Shown here: positions 46,253 to 58,800 of the stretch, one piece after another
Layout: every line of letters starts with the position of its first letter
How positions within the stretch are numbered: the first letter of the stretch is position 1
DNA from: Phycomyces nitens
Lineage: Eukaryota > Mucoromycota > Mucoromycetes > Mucorales > Phycomycetaceae
Direction: 5' to 3'
Length of the DNA: 64,000 bases
NCBI GenBank assembly: GCA_022702545.1
Contig: JAHRBC010000008.1
Span: 124,001 to 188,000 of the forward strand
The notes under the pieces: model-generated
What the model was told of the DNA's origin: nothing
Database searches by the model: none
What the model saw: only the letters and a program-made list of their open reading frames with translations
Made by a program: the position numbers and the translations under genes

Positions 46253-46721
46253 TTTATTTTTTATTTGTAATATTTTCTTTTAATTTTTTCAATATATTTT
46301 AATCAACCAAGTAATAATACATATATTCTTGAGTTTCATACAACTGTCTTTAAATAATTCTTTATTGCAATCTATATTTTCCAAAAGTGTAAGATCTGTA
46401 GTTTAAATCTTGTTTTTCTCTCCTCTGAGTTTATATTTTGGGATTTATCTTGTTTTTTGTTTCAATTCCAAAGAATCATCGAGTTTTTGCTATTATAGAC
46501 CTAAAATAAAGCTCCGAATTCAAAAAACCGCTCCTTTTTCCCGTAGTGAATATCCAAGCTGATAAGAATTATAACAATAATTATAAATACTAAGTTAACG
46601 TACTTCTTGAATCAAAAAGGTGATATACTTTAACTTTTTCTAAACCACAATAAAGAGTCTCAAAGTATCTACCGTCCCAATTTCTACTACAAATATCACA
46701 CAATTCATCATTTATGACTAA

Positions 46722-47333
46722 CACTGGAAAAACAACCCTGAATACACTAGTGGCCAAGTTGCCCTGAACTGGTATTAATGTGGGGTTGTTTTCCAACTCA
46801 ACTGTTTTTCTTGTGTTCATGTCAAAAATATAATATTGGCATTTTCTATTGGCCCAGATATAATAAGCATTAGAGTATTACTTTGTATTGTTATAAAAGT
46901 ATAGCAAATAAAATATATGTAACACTCGTTTCCTTTTAATTTTATCATTACAAACATAAACAACATGTCTTCTGCCAGCAGTATCTACAATGTCAAGTGC
47001 TATTGCACTGTATGTGGTGATAATGAGGAAGGATATACCTTTGTGACAAGAAGAACGGCTCAACATCATAACAAAAGAGCGAGAGTAGAGGAAGCATTTA
47101 GAACTTCAAGAGGTATTTTATTTAAAACAACAGTAGTGTATTTTAATACTAATATTATATAATAATAAAAGACTTGCAAATAAGTGTGATGGAAGTTGAT
47201 ACTGAGTGTAAGAAATATTTATTAAAATGTTACTAGTGTCTAACCAACTATTATATTCTATATTCGTAGCTATTCTTATTCACCAACCTGGAGCCGCGGA
47301 GGAGAGTGGTCAGACAAATGTACCTGTTTCGGA
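46722..47333 (+). mobile_element. Left end of a truncated CACTG element (X)
   Basis: Begins CACTGGAAAAACAACCC at 46722, with a fold-back partner GGGTTGTTTTCC near 46785-46796. Transposase exons 1-3 follow until the next CACTG transposon starts at 47334. The rest of X is not found on the other side of that transposon, so X is truncated. Confidence 0.65.
46965..47333 (+). pseudogene. 5' exons of a Tnp2-type transposase (element X)
   Basis: Exon 1 is 46965-47112 (148 nt; CYCTVCGDNEEGY and RRTAQHHNKRARVEE), exon 2 is 47172-47216 (45 nt), and exon 3 starts at 47270 (ILIHQPGAAEESGQTNVPVS). Exon 3 is cut by the transposon at 47334. Splice sites and phases match the CACTG-3 and CACTG-5 genes. The catalytic exon is absent. 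Confidence 0.7.
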
Positions 47334-47936
47334 CACTGCAAAAGAAGGGTTGTATTAGCCAGAATTAGAGATTTTGAATTATTACGAATTTTTAAAAATG
47401 AATTCTAACTCCATCATTTTGACAATTTTTTAATGATGAGACCTAATTTCGCATTTTATTTCATATATGAGCTCTAAATCGCATATTTGACGCAAAATAG
47501 CACACATTTTAATTGACTTTGCAAAATAAATAAATTAAATTGGCATTATTTTTTTTTCATTTTTATAAACTATATCGATTTTTACGATTATTGCTTTTTT
47601 ATTGATTGTATAGACAAAACATTCAATATAGTTAAGATGAATCAATGTGTACATAATAATAATGACCAATATTTTAAAATAAAAAAATAATATTCAAGGA
47701 TAATTAATAATTTCGGCACCATTAGTAATCCACCAATTTTTTTGAATGTAAGAGATTGGGTTTGTAATGCTTATAAATATTAAGGGAGATTGATTCAAAG
47801 CCCAGATATCAAAAGACGATGATGAATAAATGGTGTGTTTGATAATAGGATTAATAATATATATCGTCTCGCTCTGAAATACGATTCATATAAAAAAGAG
47901 CCAAATATAATACCTCTTGCTCATATAATCTTTATT

Positions 47937-50900
47937 ATGAATAACATTAAAAACGAAACATACAACCTCCTGTGCAAATGTTCGGCCTGTACCAAATATA
48001 CAGCCAATGGAATATTGCAGAATGCACAGACATTCATGCGCCATAAGAATTCTGATAATGTGTCAAGCATTGGTCCCAAGGATAGAGATGATTGTAAGTG
48101 AAATTGTATATCGTTATTCATAATCTAATAATGTTTGTTGTTAATTATTACAGCCAATGTCAGAAGCACAGTTGAAGAAGAGTCAGATATCATAATGCCT
48201 GATATTTCTAATGAGTTTATTGATTGTAAGTGCGATATATTTTGGTTATCAATTACAGGTACTAACTTTTATTTTATTATAGATGAAGACAGCTTTTCTA
48301 TCATGTCAGTCGAAACTACTGGACAACAGATACCTTTCTTGAGAGAAGACGATGTTTTTGATGTTGAGGAGGAATCAGATGTTGAGTCATCACTCATTGC
48401 AGCTGACAATGAGGATTCCGATTCAAATGATGAATCTAGCGATGAAGATGAGACTGAGATTGATGGCGGCAATGGTTTTGAACAAATGATGGCTTCAAGT
48501 ATGTATACATAAAATACAAACATATTTAATTGTATACAAGTTATTTATCATATACTTTCCTTTGTAGTTGGATCCTTGAAGATTCATAACATGTCCCAAA
48601 CCAGCCAGTTCATGGCTATCTTTGGCGTTATCTTCCAAGCATTCTACTTGGTTCAAACAGGAGGATCGGCCATGCTCAAATTCTTTCACCATCTTCTTGT
48701 TGCCTTTGAGAAGGATGCTGACCTGCCACTTACTGTCAATGCCTTGAAAGCAATGACCGGATTTGACGTAATGACCAAAGGCATTGTAAAGTACACCGTT
48801 TGCAACAAGTGCTTTGCAATCTACTCGCCAGACAATCATCAGCCAACATGCACTTTCAAGAAATACTCCAGCACGCATACCCAAATTTGCAACAATCCAA
48901 TTTTCACCGATCCATCTGCCAGAGATCCAATCCCGTTCATGGTATTCCCATACAGCTCACTCAAGAATACTTTGACACAGTATCTCTGTAAGCCTGGATT
49001 TGAGGACAAGCTGTTCCAATGGAGATCAAGAGAGACCGTGGAGAACACCTTCCTTGACATATATGATGGTGCAATGTGGAATGAGTTGCTCGATGATAAT
49101 GATATGCCATTTGTTGACGATGACTATTCCCTCATGTTGACATTGAACGTGGATTGGTTTCAGCCATTCGATGGGCGCACTCATGCCAGTGGTGCTTTAT
49201 ATCTGTCGATTAATAACTTGCCCAAAGAGGAAAGGATGAAGCCAGAAAACATCATTCTTGTTGGCGTCATGCCAGGGCCAAAGGAAGCAAAGACCGATCA
49301 GATGAACAACTTTCTTGAGCCTCTTGTTGACGAGTTGGTTGACTTTTACACTGGAATGACAATCAAGACGGCCATGTTCCCTGGTGGTGTTCGTGTTCGT
49401 GCTGCTCTCATGTGTGTTGCCTGCGATATACCAGCTGCAAGAAAAACCGCGGGATTTACAGGGCATGCAAGCACCAACGCTTGTCACAAGTGTGCACGTC
49501 AGTTTTCGGTGATCGATGGATCGAGCAAGATCGATTACTCTGGGTTTGACGTTGAGAATTGGACACCAAGAGAAAAGGCAGCCAATGCTGTGCATGCCGA
49601 AATGTGGTTCAATGCAGAATCAGACGTCGAACGGGCAGAGTTGGAGAAAAACAATGGTACCCGATATTCTGAATTGCATCGCCTACACTACTTTGATCCT
49701 GTCCGGTGTACGATCGTAGATCCTATGCACAACTTGTTTCTTGGTACAGCCAAACGGATGATCAGCATTTGGAGAGACCTCGGTTATTTTCCCAGCACCA
49801 CTCTTGCCCGCATGCAACATCTGGCAGATTCCATTCTTGTTCCTCCTGGATATGCTGTATTGTCCAACAAAATTGCTTCTGGGTTCCCATATATGAAGGC
49901 AGACGAGTGGCGATCGTGGTGTCTTGTGTATTCGCTGGTTGTCCTGGAGAATGCTTTGCCAGAAACAGACTACAATAACTGGCTAGTATTCGTTGATGCA
50001 TGCCGTCTATTGACAGGACCATCTGTCACGACTCAGAGTATAGACGAGGCACACCAGCTCCTTGGCAATTTTGGTGAAAAGTGCGAGATTTTGTATGGAA
50101 CTGTCAGCATCACACCAAACATGCATCTGCATATGCACTTACGTGAGTCCATGCTTGACTTTGGCCCTGTCTATGCATTCTGGTTGTATAGCTTTGAACG
50201 ATACAATGGCAAGCTCAAGAATATCAAGACAAATCGCCGCAATGGATTCGAGGTCACTTTCATGAAGGTCTTCTTGGAAAAGGGATTCATCAGCAACTTT
50301 CTTCAGTTCTATTCTGCCAAACTTTCACCACCCATGGTAGAATTTCTCCAAGAAGTTGCTCAAATAGCACCGACGCCTGTAAGATCCTTGGTGAACTCTG
50401 AGTACGGCCACCCTCCATATATGCAATTCAATCTCAACATGTTCCTCCAAGCTGCCACCAATCCATGGTTTAATGTCACTGGAAGTGAAGCCCTGCCATT
50501 GACCTCGTTGCCATTGAAATTGTCGCCTTTATCTATAATGACTGGCAATCATTATAAGTACTTGGTCGAATTCTATAACAAGGCTTACCAAGACACTGGG
50601 ATTTCCTTCTGTGCCACGGATAGCATCCCACTTGGAGGGCATGTCTATATCAATGACCGGATTCGCAAGATGAAGAAGATTTCGTTGCTAGGACAAGAGT
50701 ATTGGAGTGGTGAAAAGAAAAAGCGCGGTTCTTTTGTACAAGTCTTGTTTCTGGACAATTCGACAAGTGAATTCGTTGCATTTCCCGGCCAGATTGAGTA
50801 TTTATTTACTCATGTTATCAAGATTGGTGGAATCGAAAGAGTTTCTACTTTTGCTTTCGTCAAATGGTTTCCGACGTATAATGCTGGCAGATATCAACCG

Positions 50901-51071
50901 TTGATCAACCAAGGTCTGGAGCTGTGGGAAAAGGGGTTTTTAGAGGAGACCATTGAGTGTATTATTCCAGTACATCGTCTGCATTCTTGCTTTGCATTGA
51001 CAACTCACAATCTCCAACAAGGGTCTCAAAAACGCCTGATTATTCCATTACCTAGAAAAGTCGTCACTTAA
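47937..51071 (+). CDS. Tnp2-like CACTG transposase (CACTG-4)
   Basis: Exons 47937-48093 (157 nt; CKCSACTKYTANG...MRHKN), 48154-48225, 48283-48498 (acidic, EDSDSNDESSDEDE) and 48568-51071 join in frame, giving about 980 residues with no stop or frameshift. The main exon keeps LTLNVDWFQPF, IVDPMHNLFLG and YSFERYNG as the D-D-E blocks, plus a zinc ribbon (CNKCF...TC...ICNN) and ACHKCARQF. It is the most diverged of the five, with a longer exon 1. All splice sites are GT-AG. Of the five CACTG units this is one of only two (with the outer element) whose whole transposase reading frame looks intact. Confidence 0.88.
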
Positions 51072-51604
51072 TAAAAAAAATTGCGTTTTTGACCACAAAC
51101 ATCAGCCACGTAATGCTTATTTTTCTTGTTTTACTTTACCATCTGTTATTTTATCAATACATTTTTAAGATTGATTAAAATATTAGATTGATATATACAA
51201 GTTTCATGTTCTTTAAAACAGATATCAAAACAAATATTTATTTTCTTCAGCTCATTATGCGATAAGCCAAGTAGCTGTTTATTTAATACCCGATAATCAG
51301 CTATATTTTAAAGTTTATACTACATAATATACTAAAAATTTTCATTTAAATTCCAAGTTTATAAAGCCGATGAAAATATTTTATTTTACTATTAAATATT
51401 TGTTTTGCAATAATTATGACTAAAATAAAATAACCATTAAAAATAATATTGTTTCTCACCATCTTGTCTTTCTTTATTTTTTAATGCTTCAACAATACAA
51501 AAACGAGTAATGCCAATCCTACCACCATCATCTTCCAGCCCAACAACTTGTTTCAACTTATTCAATAAAGACCATTATATCAAGACAACCAAATACAAAT
51601 ATTT
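51072..51604. other. Convergent intergenic region of CACTG-4
   Basis: 533 bp between the stop codons, against 97-132 bp in the other four units. AT-rich, no gene, with several AATAAA-like signals on both strands suitable for polyadenylation. Confidence 0.5.
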
Positions 51605-52702
51605 TTATTGCCGTGTTGCAATCCACTTGGCAACACGCGCCTTCTGCTCTTTTGACAATTCAATATGTCTACTTTCAACAGGACAAGAAGAAAAGTCAAT
51701 GACCTTCATCTTCTTTTCCTTGCTCCTCTGGGCTTTCAACTCGCCCAAGTACTCCTCGACCTATATCATAATCAAATTAATTAATTATATGAAGCACATC
51801 AAATTTGCCCGAACAATATCTTACCAAAGGATGTCTGTTACTGGGAGTATAAACGGTATACTCCCGTTGCTCATCATCAGACTCAATGTCAGACAAAATC
51901 TCTTTGTCTAAGAGATCCTCGACTGTCTCTCCATACTTGGACTCCAAGTTCGCCCTGTCTGCCAAATGCAGCCTCTTGTAGGCGGCGAGGACCTATTTCA
52001 AAATCAAGTATTATAAGTATGAAAACAAATATTATATTATACTAACTCTTGTTTTTCTCGTACGTCTACGAGAAGACTGGTTTCGCTTAGCTAACTTTTC
52101 TGGCGAGGTGTTAGCTCTGTTTAGCTTGTACGAGATATGCCGTCTTGTTTTTTCCTCTATGACTGCAGACGCAAGAGGCTGTCCTTCGGGCTGTTGATGG
52201 ATATACATCCGGACCTTGTCTGCAATAGGCCGGTTGGATGAAGAGAGTGCCCCCTCATTCATTGTCAATGGTGTAGACACCAAGACATTCCTTGTCTCTG
52301 ATCGTATGAGGCGCTATATGACATAGGGTAAGTAATTCATCAATATAAAATTAATATTTATATATAGATATCCTACCGAGACCGATGGAAGTCGATACTT
52401 CATATACATCTGTGGTGGTGGAGCTTGATGGGGGAAACTTGGCTACTGTTGCCATTCGAGTTCTTGAGGGATTCCATCCCTTGGTGGACCTGCTGCAACA
52501 GGACATGCGACTCATTCAGTCTTGTCTGAAGAGCCGACAGGTTTGACAACACTGCGCCGTCCTGTTCAGCGTTGTTGCTTGGAGCAGGAAGGATCGTCTG
52601 CATCACGGTTCCTGCTGGTCTAGTGCCACTAGTCTTACCAATCGACTTCTTGGTAGTCGACTTGTAGGTCTTTTTAGAGCTTGATGATATAAATTGAGAC
52701 AT
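51605..52702 (-). pseudogene. Partner protein of CACTG-4, probably frameshifted
   Basis: Exons 52702-52377, 52313-52047, 51992-51825 and 51760-51605. Exon 1 has a Ser/Lys/Thr-rich start and a coiled coil (LSNLSALQTRLNESHVLLQQ). It is 326 nt and not a multiple of 3, unlike the other partners; the frame is lost near the G-run at 52430-52434. Exon 2 (267 nt) starts RLIRSE, lacks the conserved Trp block, and ends in basic SSRRRTRKTR. Exon 3 has ILSDIESDDEQRE and TPSNRHPL in place of RPxWRSDE. Exon 4 ends RVAKWIATRQ. It is the most divergent family member. An undetected splice choice could rescue the frame. Confidence 0.6.
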
Positions 52703-54407
52703 TGAATACTAGAAAAATATATTAAAGTGTGAGGTTCGTTGATTATGAATATCTATTTTCCAATAGATTTTGAAATATTCCGTAAATAATACATACATGA
52801 GAAAGTAATTAAAAGTAATTAAAAAGTATACTTCTTTCTAAAGAGGTTTTATAGTATTTTGATCTTTGCTTACATTATGCTGTCAGGTATACTTAGTAAT
52901 CTGCTTCAACTGGCTAATCCATTTAATTTGCTTGCACTGACTAATCCATTTGTAATATTTGGGCTCTGTTTCAAAAATACAAATCGTTTTATTAAGTGGG
53001 CTTATTAGTTCCACGTCACGTTCGGGACACTCAATATCGCCATTGATCTCTATTGGATTATTGCTTTCAACCTTTGTTCTTTTCTTTTCTTTTCCTTTCC
53101 TTTACTTTTCGGCATAGTAAGCATCATTCTCTTTTAAAATTTTTTTTTACTCATCATGACTTTATATTTGTCCAGATATTCTTTTCTATATCCATACAAG
53201 GGCTGCTGGTTTATGTCAATAACTCTGGTATACTGGTAATGTTCTTTTTATTATCTCATTCAGTTTCCACAAGCTCATTGCTCTGCTTAGTAATTCACGG
53301 CCTCCCATTACAAACAAATACAGAGGAGCACTTTGCTGTATATTATGGTATGATAACACTCCTTTATACACTAGACATGCTTTATTAACATTCGTTCCAT
53401 TCATTAGAATTTTTTCGGTCATCTGGTATGTGCCGATTCCATGTCATCTGGTCAGTAATTGTGTCCGCTATACCCATTACCAAGTAAGTATACAACCTTT
53501 CAGCCCTTATATTACTTTACTAATCTCTTATCTAATAGATGTAATCAAAATATTTTTCATCTGGTTGGCCATTGCGCCCATTGCGCCCATTACACTGATG
53601 ACCAAGTAAGTATATAACCACTCAACGTTTATATTATTTTCCTGACATATTCTTCATAGATATTACCGAAATTTTTTATACCATTTATCAAAGTATTCAA
53701 GTTTTCTCGATATAAATACCAATGTAAGTATTGTTGTTCCATTCAAATTATTTTACAGTCTGCTAAAATACACCTATGAAAATTATCTAGCCACCCTTTT
53801 TTTTCAAAAGAAAACAAACACCCACGTAAGCAGTGCCGCAGCAAGTAACAAAGGAAGGTAGGGGGGGTCTAGTAGACCAGGGTAACCCATATATTCTCCG
53901 GATGAGTAAAAGAATACCCATCCAATTGAGAAAAGGGCAAGGCTAGCATATTAGGCAATAAAATTAGGAGGGAGTAGAAATGAGAACGAATAGAAAACAT
54001 TAGAAAAGCTTTTTATCCAATAAAAACTATTATAAACTACATCTTTGGCCTGTATCTGCCATGAATTCATACCGAATTCATACTGAATCCTATGAGGACA
54101 CTGCTTTAATATTGAAAAGAGCAACCTATATAAAGTAATTTAAAGAACTGAATCCTTCGGGGCTAGAAAATATGGGACGAAAAAAAAAGAAACCCCCCAA
54201 TTTTCGTGACAAAAAAAAGCACAAAAAAAATAACCCACCTTTTGCTTTTTGCGCTTTGACGTTTCAGTATACTGATTGGAATCATTCAGACAACGAATCC
54301 TAAAAATTTAATATTAAAAAATTTGGCAAATTTTATATCAAATCTTTATCATTCAGTCAAGAATTTTATAAATATCAGTATACTAAAATGGCCCTTCTTT
54401 TGCAGTG

Positions 54408-55653
54408 GCAAAAGGCTGTAGTAGGCATGCAGAGGTAGTCTCAGACAAATGAAGAGAAGGTGGAAGGTGAGTGAGCATATTGTCAATGGCAGTTTGGAAG
54501 GGATTGTCTGGGGTGTATAGATCCTGATAAAAGGTGGCGGCAGCTTCAGTGAGATCCTCTTTAGACATACAAAGTGAATTGGTAGTGGGGTGACAAAGAC
54601 TGGTGATGGTCGTGCGGGCTTGACAATTGCTGATGGTACATTTCAGATAACCAGCTGAGGTTTTGCCCTGCTCACGCCAGTGTTTCCCAGCTCTAAAGGC
54701 TAGAATTTCTATGTGTTCCTGTTGGATTTGTTGGATCTGGCATTTGACAATAGGAAGCTGAAAATTCTGGGTCAGTTGATGGCAAAATCTGTGGATCAGG
54801 TGGTCTTGTTTACTTTGCAATTTGACTTTCAGTGTAGCAAGAGAAGGGTGGGATTTGTGAGAGAATGAGCATGCAAATCGAGCAACTTCCTTTTTGAGGA
54901 TATCACATTGGAGCTGTGGGGAGGAATGCTGGGGAAGAGATGGGACGAAAGTGGTCAGACAACTAGAAAGGGCAGAACAAAAGGAAGGATTGCGATCTAA
55001 GCGCGGATTGGCACGCCACAAGCCCTTGCCGACATCAGAGGGAATGGGAAAGCAAAGAAAGGTCCGTACGAGGCAGTGGTCAGTCCATAGTGGCTGCACA
55101 TATGTGACTGTGAAAGACCCACTACAATGAGTGAGGTCAGTAGAGGCATAGATGTAATTGATAGTAGAGGAAGACAGGTCACGGTGGAAAGTGGGCATGG
55201 GTGTTGAGGGCAATGGTGTGACACAGTCAACAAGAGTATTGGACACGAACTGTAGCCAAGGTCTCAGAGCCAAATGGGCCCTGGGGGCGGTAGCATGGGA
55301 AGCATAGTTAAAATCCCCAAGCATGAGGAAGCATGAAGGAGTAGAAGGAACCAAATGAGGGGAGGATAAAAGAGAAGTGAGGAATTCATATCAAGGGCAG
55401 GCAGAGGCGGGTATGTACAAAACACAAATATGAAAATGTGAGAACAGGTTGGTGGAGTGGACAACAGTGGCCGTGATGCAACAACCACATACAGAGAACA
55501 GAGGATCAGTAAAGGAGAGAAAAGGGGAGAGGGAAACCAGGCCGCAGTGTGGAGACCACAGGGAATCTTTGGCTTGGAATTGTAAGGTGAAGGTGTGTTA
55601 GAGGTCTTCTATTTGGGCATGGGTTTCCTGCAAAGTGAGGATATCTAGGGTTG
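54408..55653 (-). pseudogene. LINE ORF2: endonuclease domain and linker
   Basis: It continues ORF2 from 61907 across the inserted transposon. The AP-endonuclease motifs LDILTLQETHA, LMLGDFNYASHA, STINYIYAST and PLWTDHCLV are visible, followed by a Cys/Gln-rich linker to LLQPF. At least two nonsense codons occur in the N-terminal part (after QIEDL, and before YEFLTSLL). The reverse transcriptase domain is absent because the sequence stops at the CACTG-4 end at 54407. The class is a non-LTR element of the Tad/L1 type by domain order. Confidence 0.8.
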
Positions 55654-55896
55654 CACTGGGAAAATGGTCCTGAAGTACAATGATAAGAAGTAACCTTTAA
55701 AATCTATGCAAAACTGGAGTGATTTTGTATCTCAGAAAGTTTTTCATATTCAGGTTAAAGATAAAGCTTTACTCTATCTTATTGGCTTAGACACAATAGA
55801 CATATGAATATCAATTTGTAAGATTATAAAGTTGTTGAGAATAAAGTATATGTAACACTTGTTTCCTTATTATCTTAATATTTAAAAGCATACAAT

Positions 55897-58800
55897 ATGT
55901 CTTCTATTACTCAACTTTGCAATGAGGCCTGTTATTGCACTAAATGCAATGGTAACGCCCAAGGTTACAGTCTGGTAACAAAGAGAACCTCTCAGCGTCA
56001 TAATAAGATAGCAAGAATTGACAAACTTGAAAGAATTGTGATGGGTATGATGATTTTGGTATTGTTTTTTGGCCCTTGTATAATAACACGGTTTTTTATT
56101 AAACACAGAAAGACAAAGAGAAATGGTGGAGATTGATATTGAATGTAAGGAATATTTATTTGAAGAGCAGCAGATAGTAACAAGCTATTGTATTCTATAT
56201 GTAGCTATCACAACCCATCAATCTGGTTCTATGGAAAGATAGAATGATTTTTCCCACTCACCCATCGTGGAATCTGAGCTGATGCTGGATGGCGATGATT
56301 CAGCTGCCAATGAGGTGAATGGCAATGTCAGCAACAATGAAGATGAGAGCAATGCCAAAGACAGTGATGGTGACAATGTCAAGGAGATTGAAGTTGAGGA
56401 TCTTAGCAGTGAAGGCGAGTGTTAAATAAAGAAAAAGAACCTGAAAAAATTGAGTGTTAATAATTATCATTTTAAAATAGACCCCTTTTCCTCCCCCGAG
56501 ATGCCAGAGAATCCAGTGCATAGGTCTATTGCCATATTTGTGGTCCTGTTTGCATCCCGCTACGTGGTCAACAAGGGTGCTGTTGTCTTGATCAAGTTTA
56601 TCAACAAGCTCTTGAAGATCTACGAGCAGGATTTTCAATTGCCCTCTAGCCTTCCTGGTCTCCAAAAGATGATAGGTTTCTCAGCCTTGACCAAAGGAAT
56701 AAAGAAATCTGTTGTGTGCCAGGATTGCCACAAGGTGTACGAGAAAGCTGGGTCTGTTCCTGAGTTCTGTAACTCATCCAAGGTTGGTTCCTGCTCTTCC
56801 TGTGGGTGCAAGTTGATGAAGGCGTCCTTTTTGGGTACTTTGATTCCAAGACGCCAATTCCACTATCAGTCCGTCAAGCAGGCGTTGAGTGTCCTTTTCC
56901 TCTGCCCAGATTTTGTGGCCAATATCCGCCATTGGAACAAAGAGCTTAAGGTTATGGACACCAAGTGCGATGTGTATGATGGTGCCATGTGGAAGGACCT
57001 GAAGGATAAGGATGGTGTCTCCTTTGTTGCTGACCCACGTTCATTGATGCTGACATTGAACATCGATTGGTTTCAGCCATTCAATGGGGTGACTTATTCC
57101 TGTGGAGCAATCTACTTGGCAATAAACAATCTTCCTAGGGCTGAGCGGTTCAAGCCCAAGAATATCATCCTTTTTGGTCTGATGCCTGGGCTGAAGGAGC
57201 CAAAATCCAAAGAGATTAACAACTACCTGGAGCTGCTGGTCAATGACCTGAACCAGCTGTACATTGGTGTTTCCATCCCAACGTTTGAGTGCCCTTCTTC
57301 TGTGGTTGCCTGTGCTGCCTTAATGATAGTCGCCTGCAACATCCCTGCTACCAGGAAGACTAGTGGCTTCACAGCCCATAACAGCACTCGGCCGTGCTAT
57401 AAGTGCAGTCACAGTTTCTCCTGTCTGGAAGACACAAGCCATGTGGACTTTCATGGGTTTGAGTTTGTCAAGTGGAGGCTTGCCAATGGTGAAGAAAACC
57501 GGGTGCATGCTGAGGAGTGGAAGAGTGCAAGTACGCCCTCAGAAAGGCATCAACTGGAGGTCAAAAATGGTGTTCGATGGTTGCAGTTGCATCGCCTTGG
57601 ATATTTTGATCTAGTACGTGGAACAATCATTGATCTCATGCACAACCTATTCCTGGGTACGGCCAAGAAGATGGTCAAGACATGGACTGCCAGTGGTCTG
57701 ATCACAGACCGGGATCTTTGTCAGATGCAAAAGGTGGCAGAGACGATGGTGTTGCCTGTGGGATATACCATGTTGAAGACGAAGATTGGAAAGGGGTTCC
57801 CCTGAATGAAAGCCAACAAGTGGAAGTCCTGGGTGTTGATTTACTCTCCTGTTCTGCTGCGGTCTGTTCTTTCTGGAATGAAGTTCAAGAATTGGATCAG
57901 CTTTGTTGATGCCTGCTGTCTCCTCACCAAGCCTACCATCACTTTTGATGAACTTGATGAGGCCCATAGTCACCTGGAGAAGTTTGGTCGGGAGTGTGAA
58001 CAACAATACCCTAGTACCATCCTCACCTGCAACATGCACCTACATCTCCATCTTTGCAACACTGTTTGTGATTTTGGACCAGTGTATGGTTATTGGCTCT
58101 TTGGGTTTGAGCGATATAATGGGTTGTTAAAGAATGTTGATACAAACAGGAGAGATGGGTTTGAATCAACATACATAAAAAGTTTTACTGAAAATATGTA
58201 TAAGGGTGATCTTGTCCAAAGACTTACATGTCAGAGCCAAGTCCCCTTCAAAGTACTATTGAAAAAACTCACCTCCTTGTCTAATACTTTGATAGTAGCC
58301 CCAGCCCCAGCACCAGCACCTCAACGCCGTTTCCGTCTTGATGCATTCCTGCAAGCCTCGTTGGATGTCAGTCTTACGATTAAGGGTAATGAAGCTCTCC
58401 CTCCGTCAGCATTACCTTTACCAACAGCAACAGCAACAACACAGATGGGTGATATCAACTATCCCCATCTCCTAGAATATTACAAGAGAGCATATGACAA
58501 TGAGCACCTTGTTGACTACTGCCATGCATCTTCTTCACCATTCTTTGTCAATGACCAAATCACAAAGATCAAGGCTATTGATCCTCTTGGTCAGACATAC
58601 AAGGGCAAAGGTGGATCTGGCAGTCGCGGGTCATATATCCAAGCTCTTTTTCTGGATTTTGAGGGCAGAAAGACAAACGCGTACACAGGAGAAATTCAAT
58701 ACCTGTTTGCCCATAACCTCGTTCCTCCTCCCAGCCCCTCCAACAGCCGCCCTCATCTCCACCACAAGCAACATGTGTTTGCATTCGTCCACTGGCTTGT

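Larger units (their letters stand above)
41820..46548 (+). mobile_element. CACTA transposon (CACTACGGG ends), 4729 bp
   Basis: The ends CACTACGGGAAAAAAGG (41820) and CCTTTTTCCCGTAGTG (46548) are inverted and remain similar for about 25 bp. AAT flanks both ends (41817-41819 and 46549-46551). The uninterrupted LTR at 33013-33352 reads through the same site with a single AAT. A subterminal hairpin (GGTGCGGTTTAC / GTAAACCGCACC) sits at 41849-41873. It encodes a minus-strand coiled-coil protein (42968-42376) and a plus-strand transposase (43413-46252) in divergent orientation. Sequence 41880-42370 is AT-rich and gene-free. Confidence 0.92.
41628..46700 (+). mobile_element. Solo LTR interrupted by a CACTA transposon
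   Basis: The LTR starts TGTTGTATTTGGC at 41628 and ends CAAATATCACA at 46700. It is flanked by CAATT on both sides (41623-41627 and 46701-46705). Removing the 4729-bp transposon and one AAT copy leaves 341 bp, matching the 340-bp sister LTR at 33013-33352. Confidence 0.9.
47334..54407 (+). mobile_element. CACTG transposon 4 (CACTG-4)
   Basis: Terminal inverted repeats CACTGCAAAAGAAGGG are perfect for 16 bp (47334-47349 and 54392-54407). The 7074-bp unit holds a plus-strand transposase gene and a converging partner gene. Outer 3 bp are GGA and GCA, not identical, and the flanks are unrelated (element X on the left, LINE ORF2 on the right). Sequence 52703-54391 is gene-free subterminal DNA with two ACCAAGTAAGTATA motifs (about 53480 and 53601) and a G-run near 53863. 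Sequence 47350-47936 is AT-rich leader. Confidence 0.85.

Noticed and set aside
53053..53388. 111-codon plus ORF in CACTG-4
   Set aside because: It lies in AT-rich subterminal DNA with hydrophobic low-complexity translation and no relative in sister elements.
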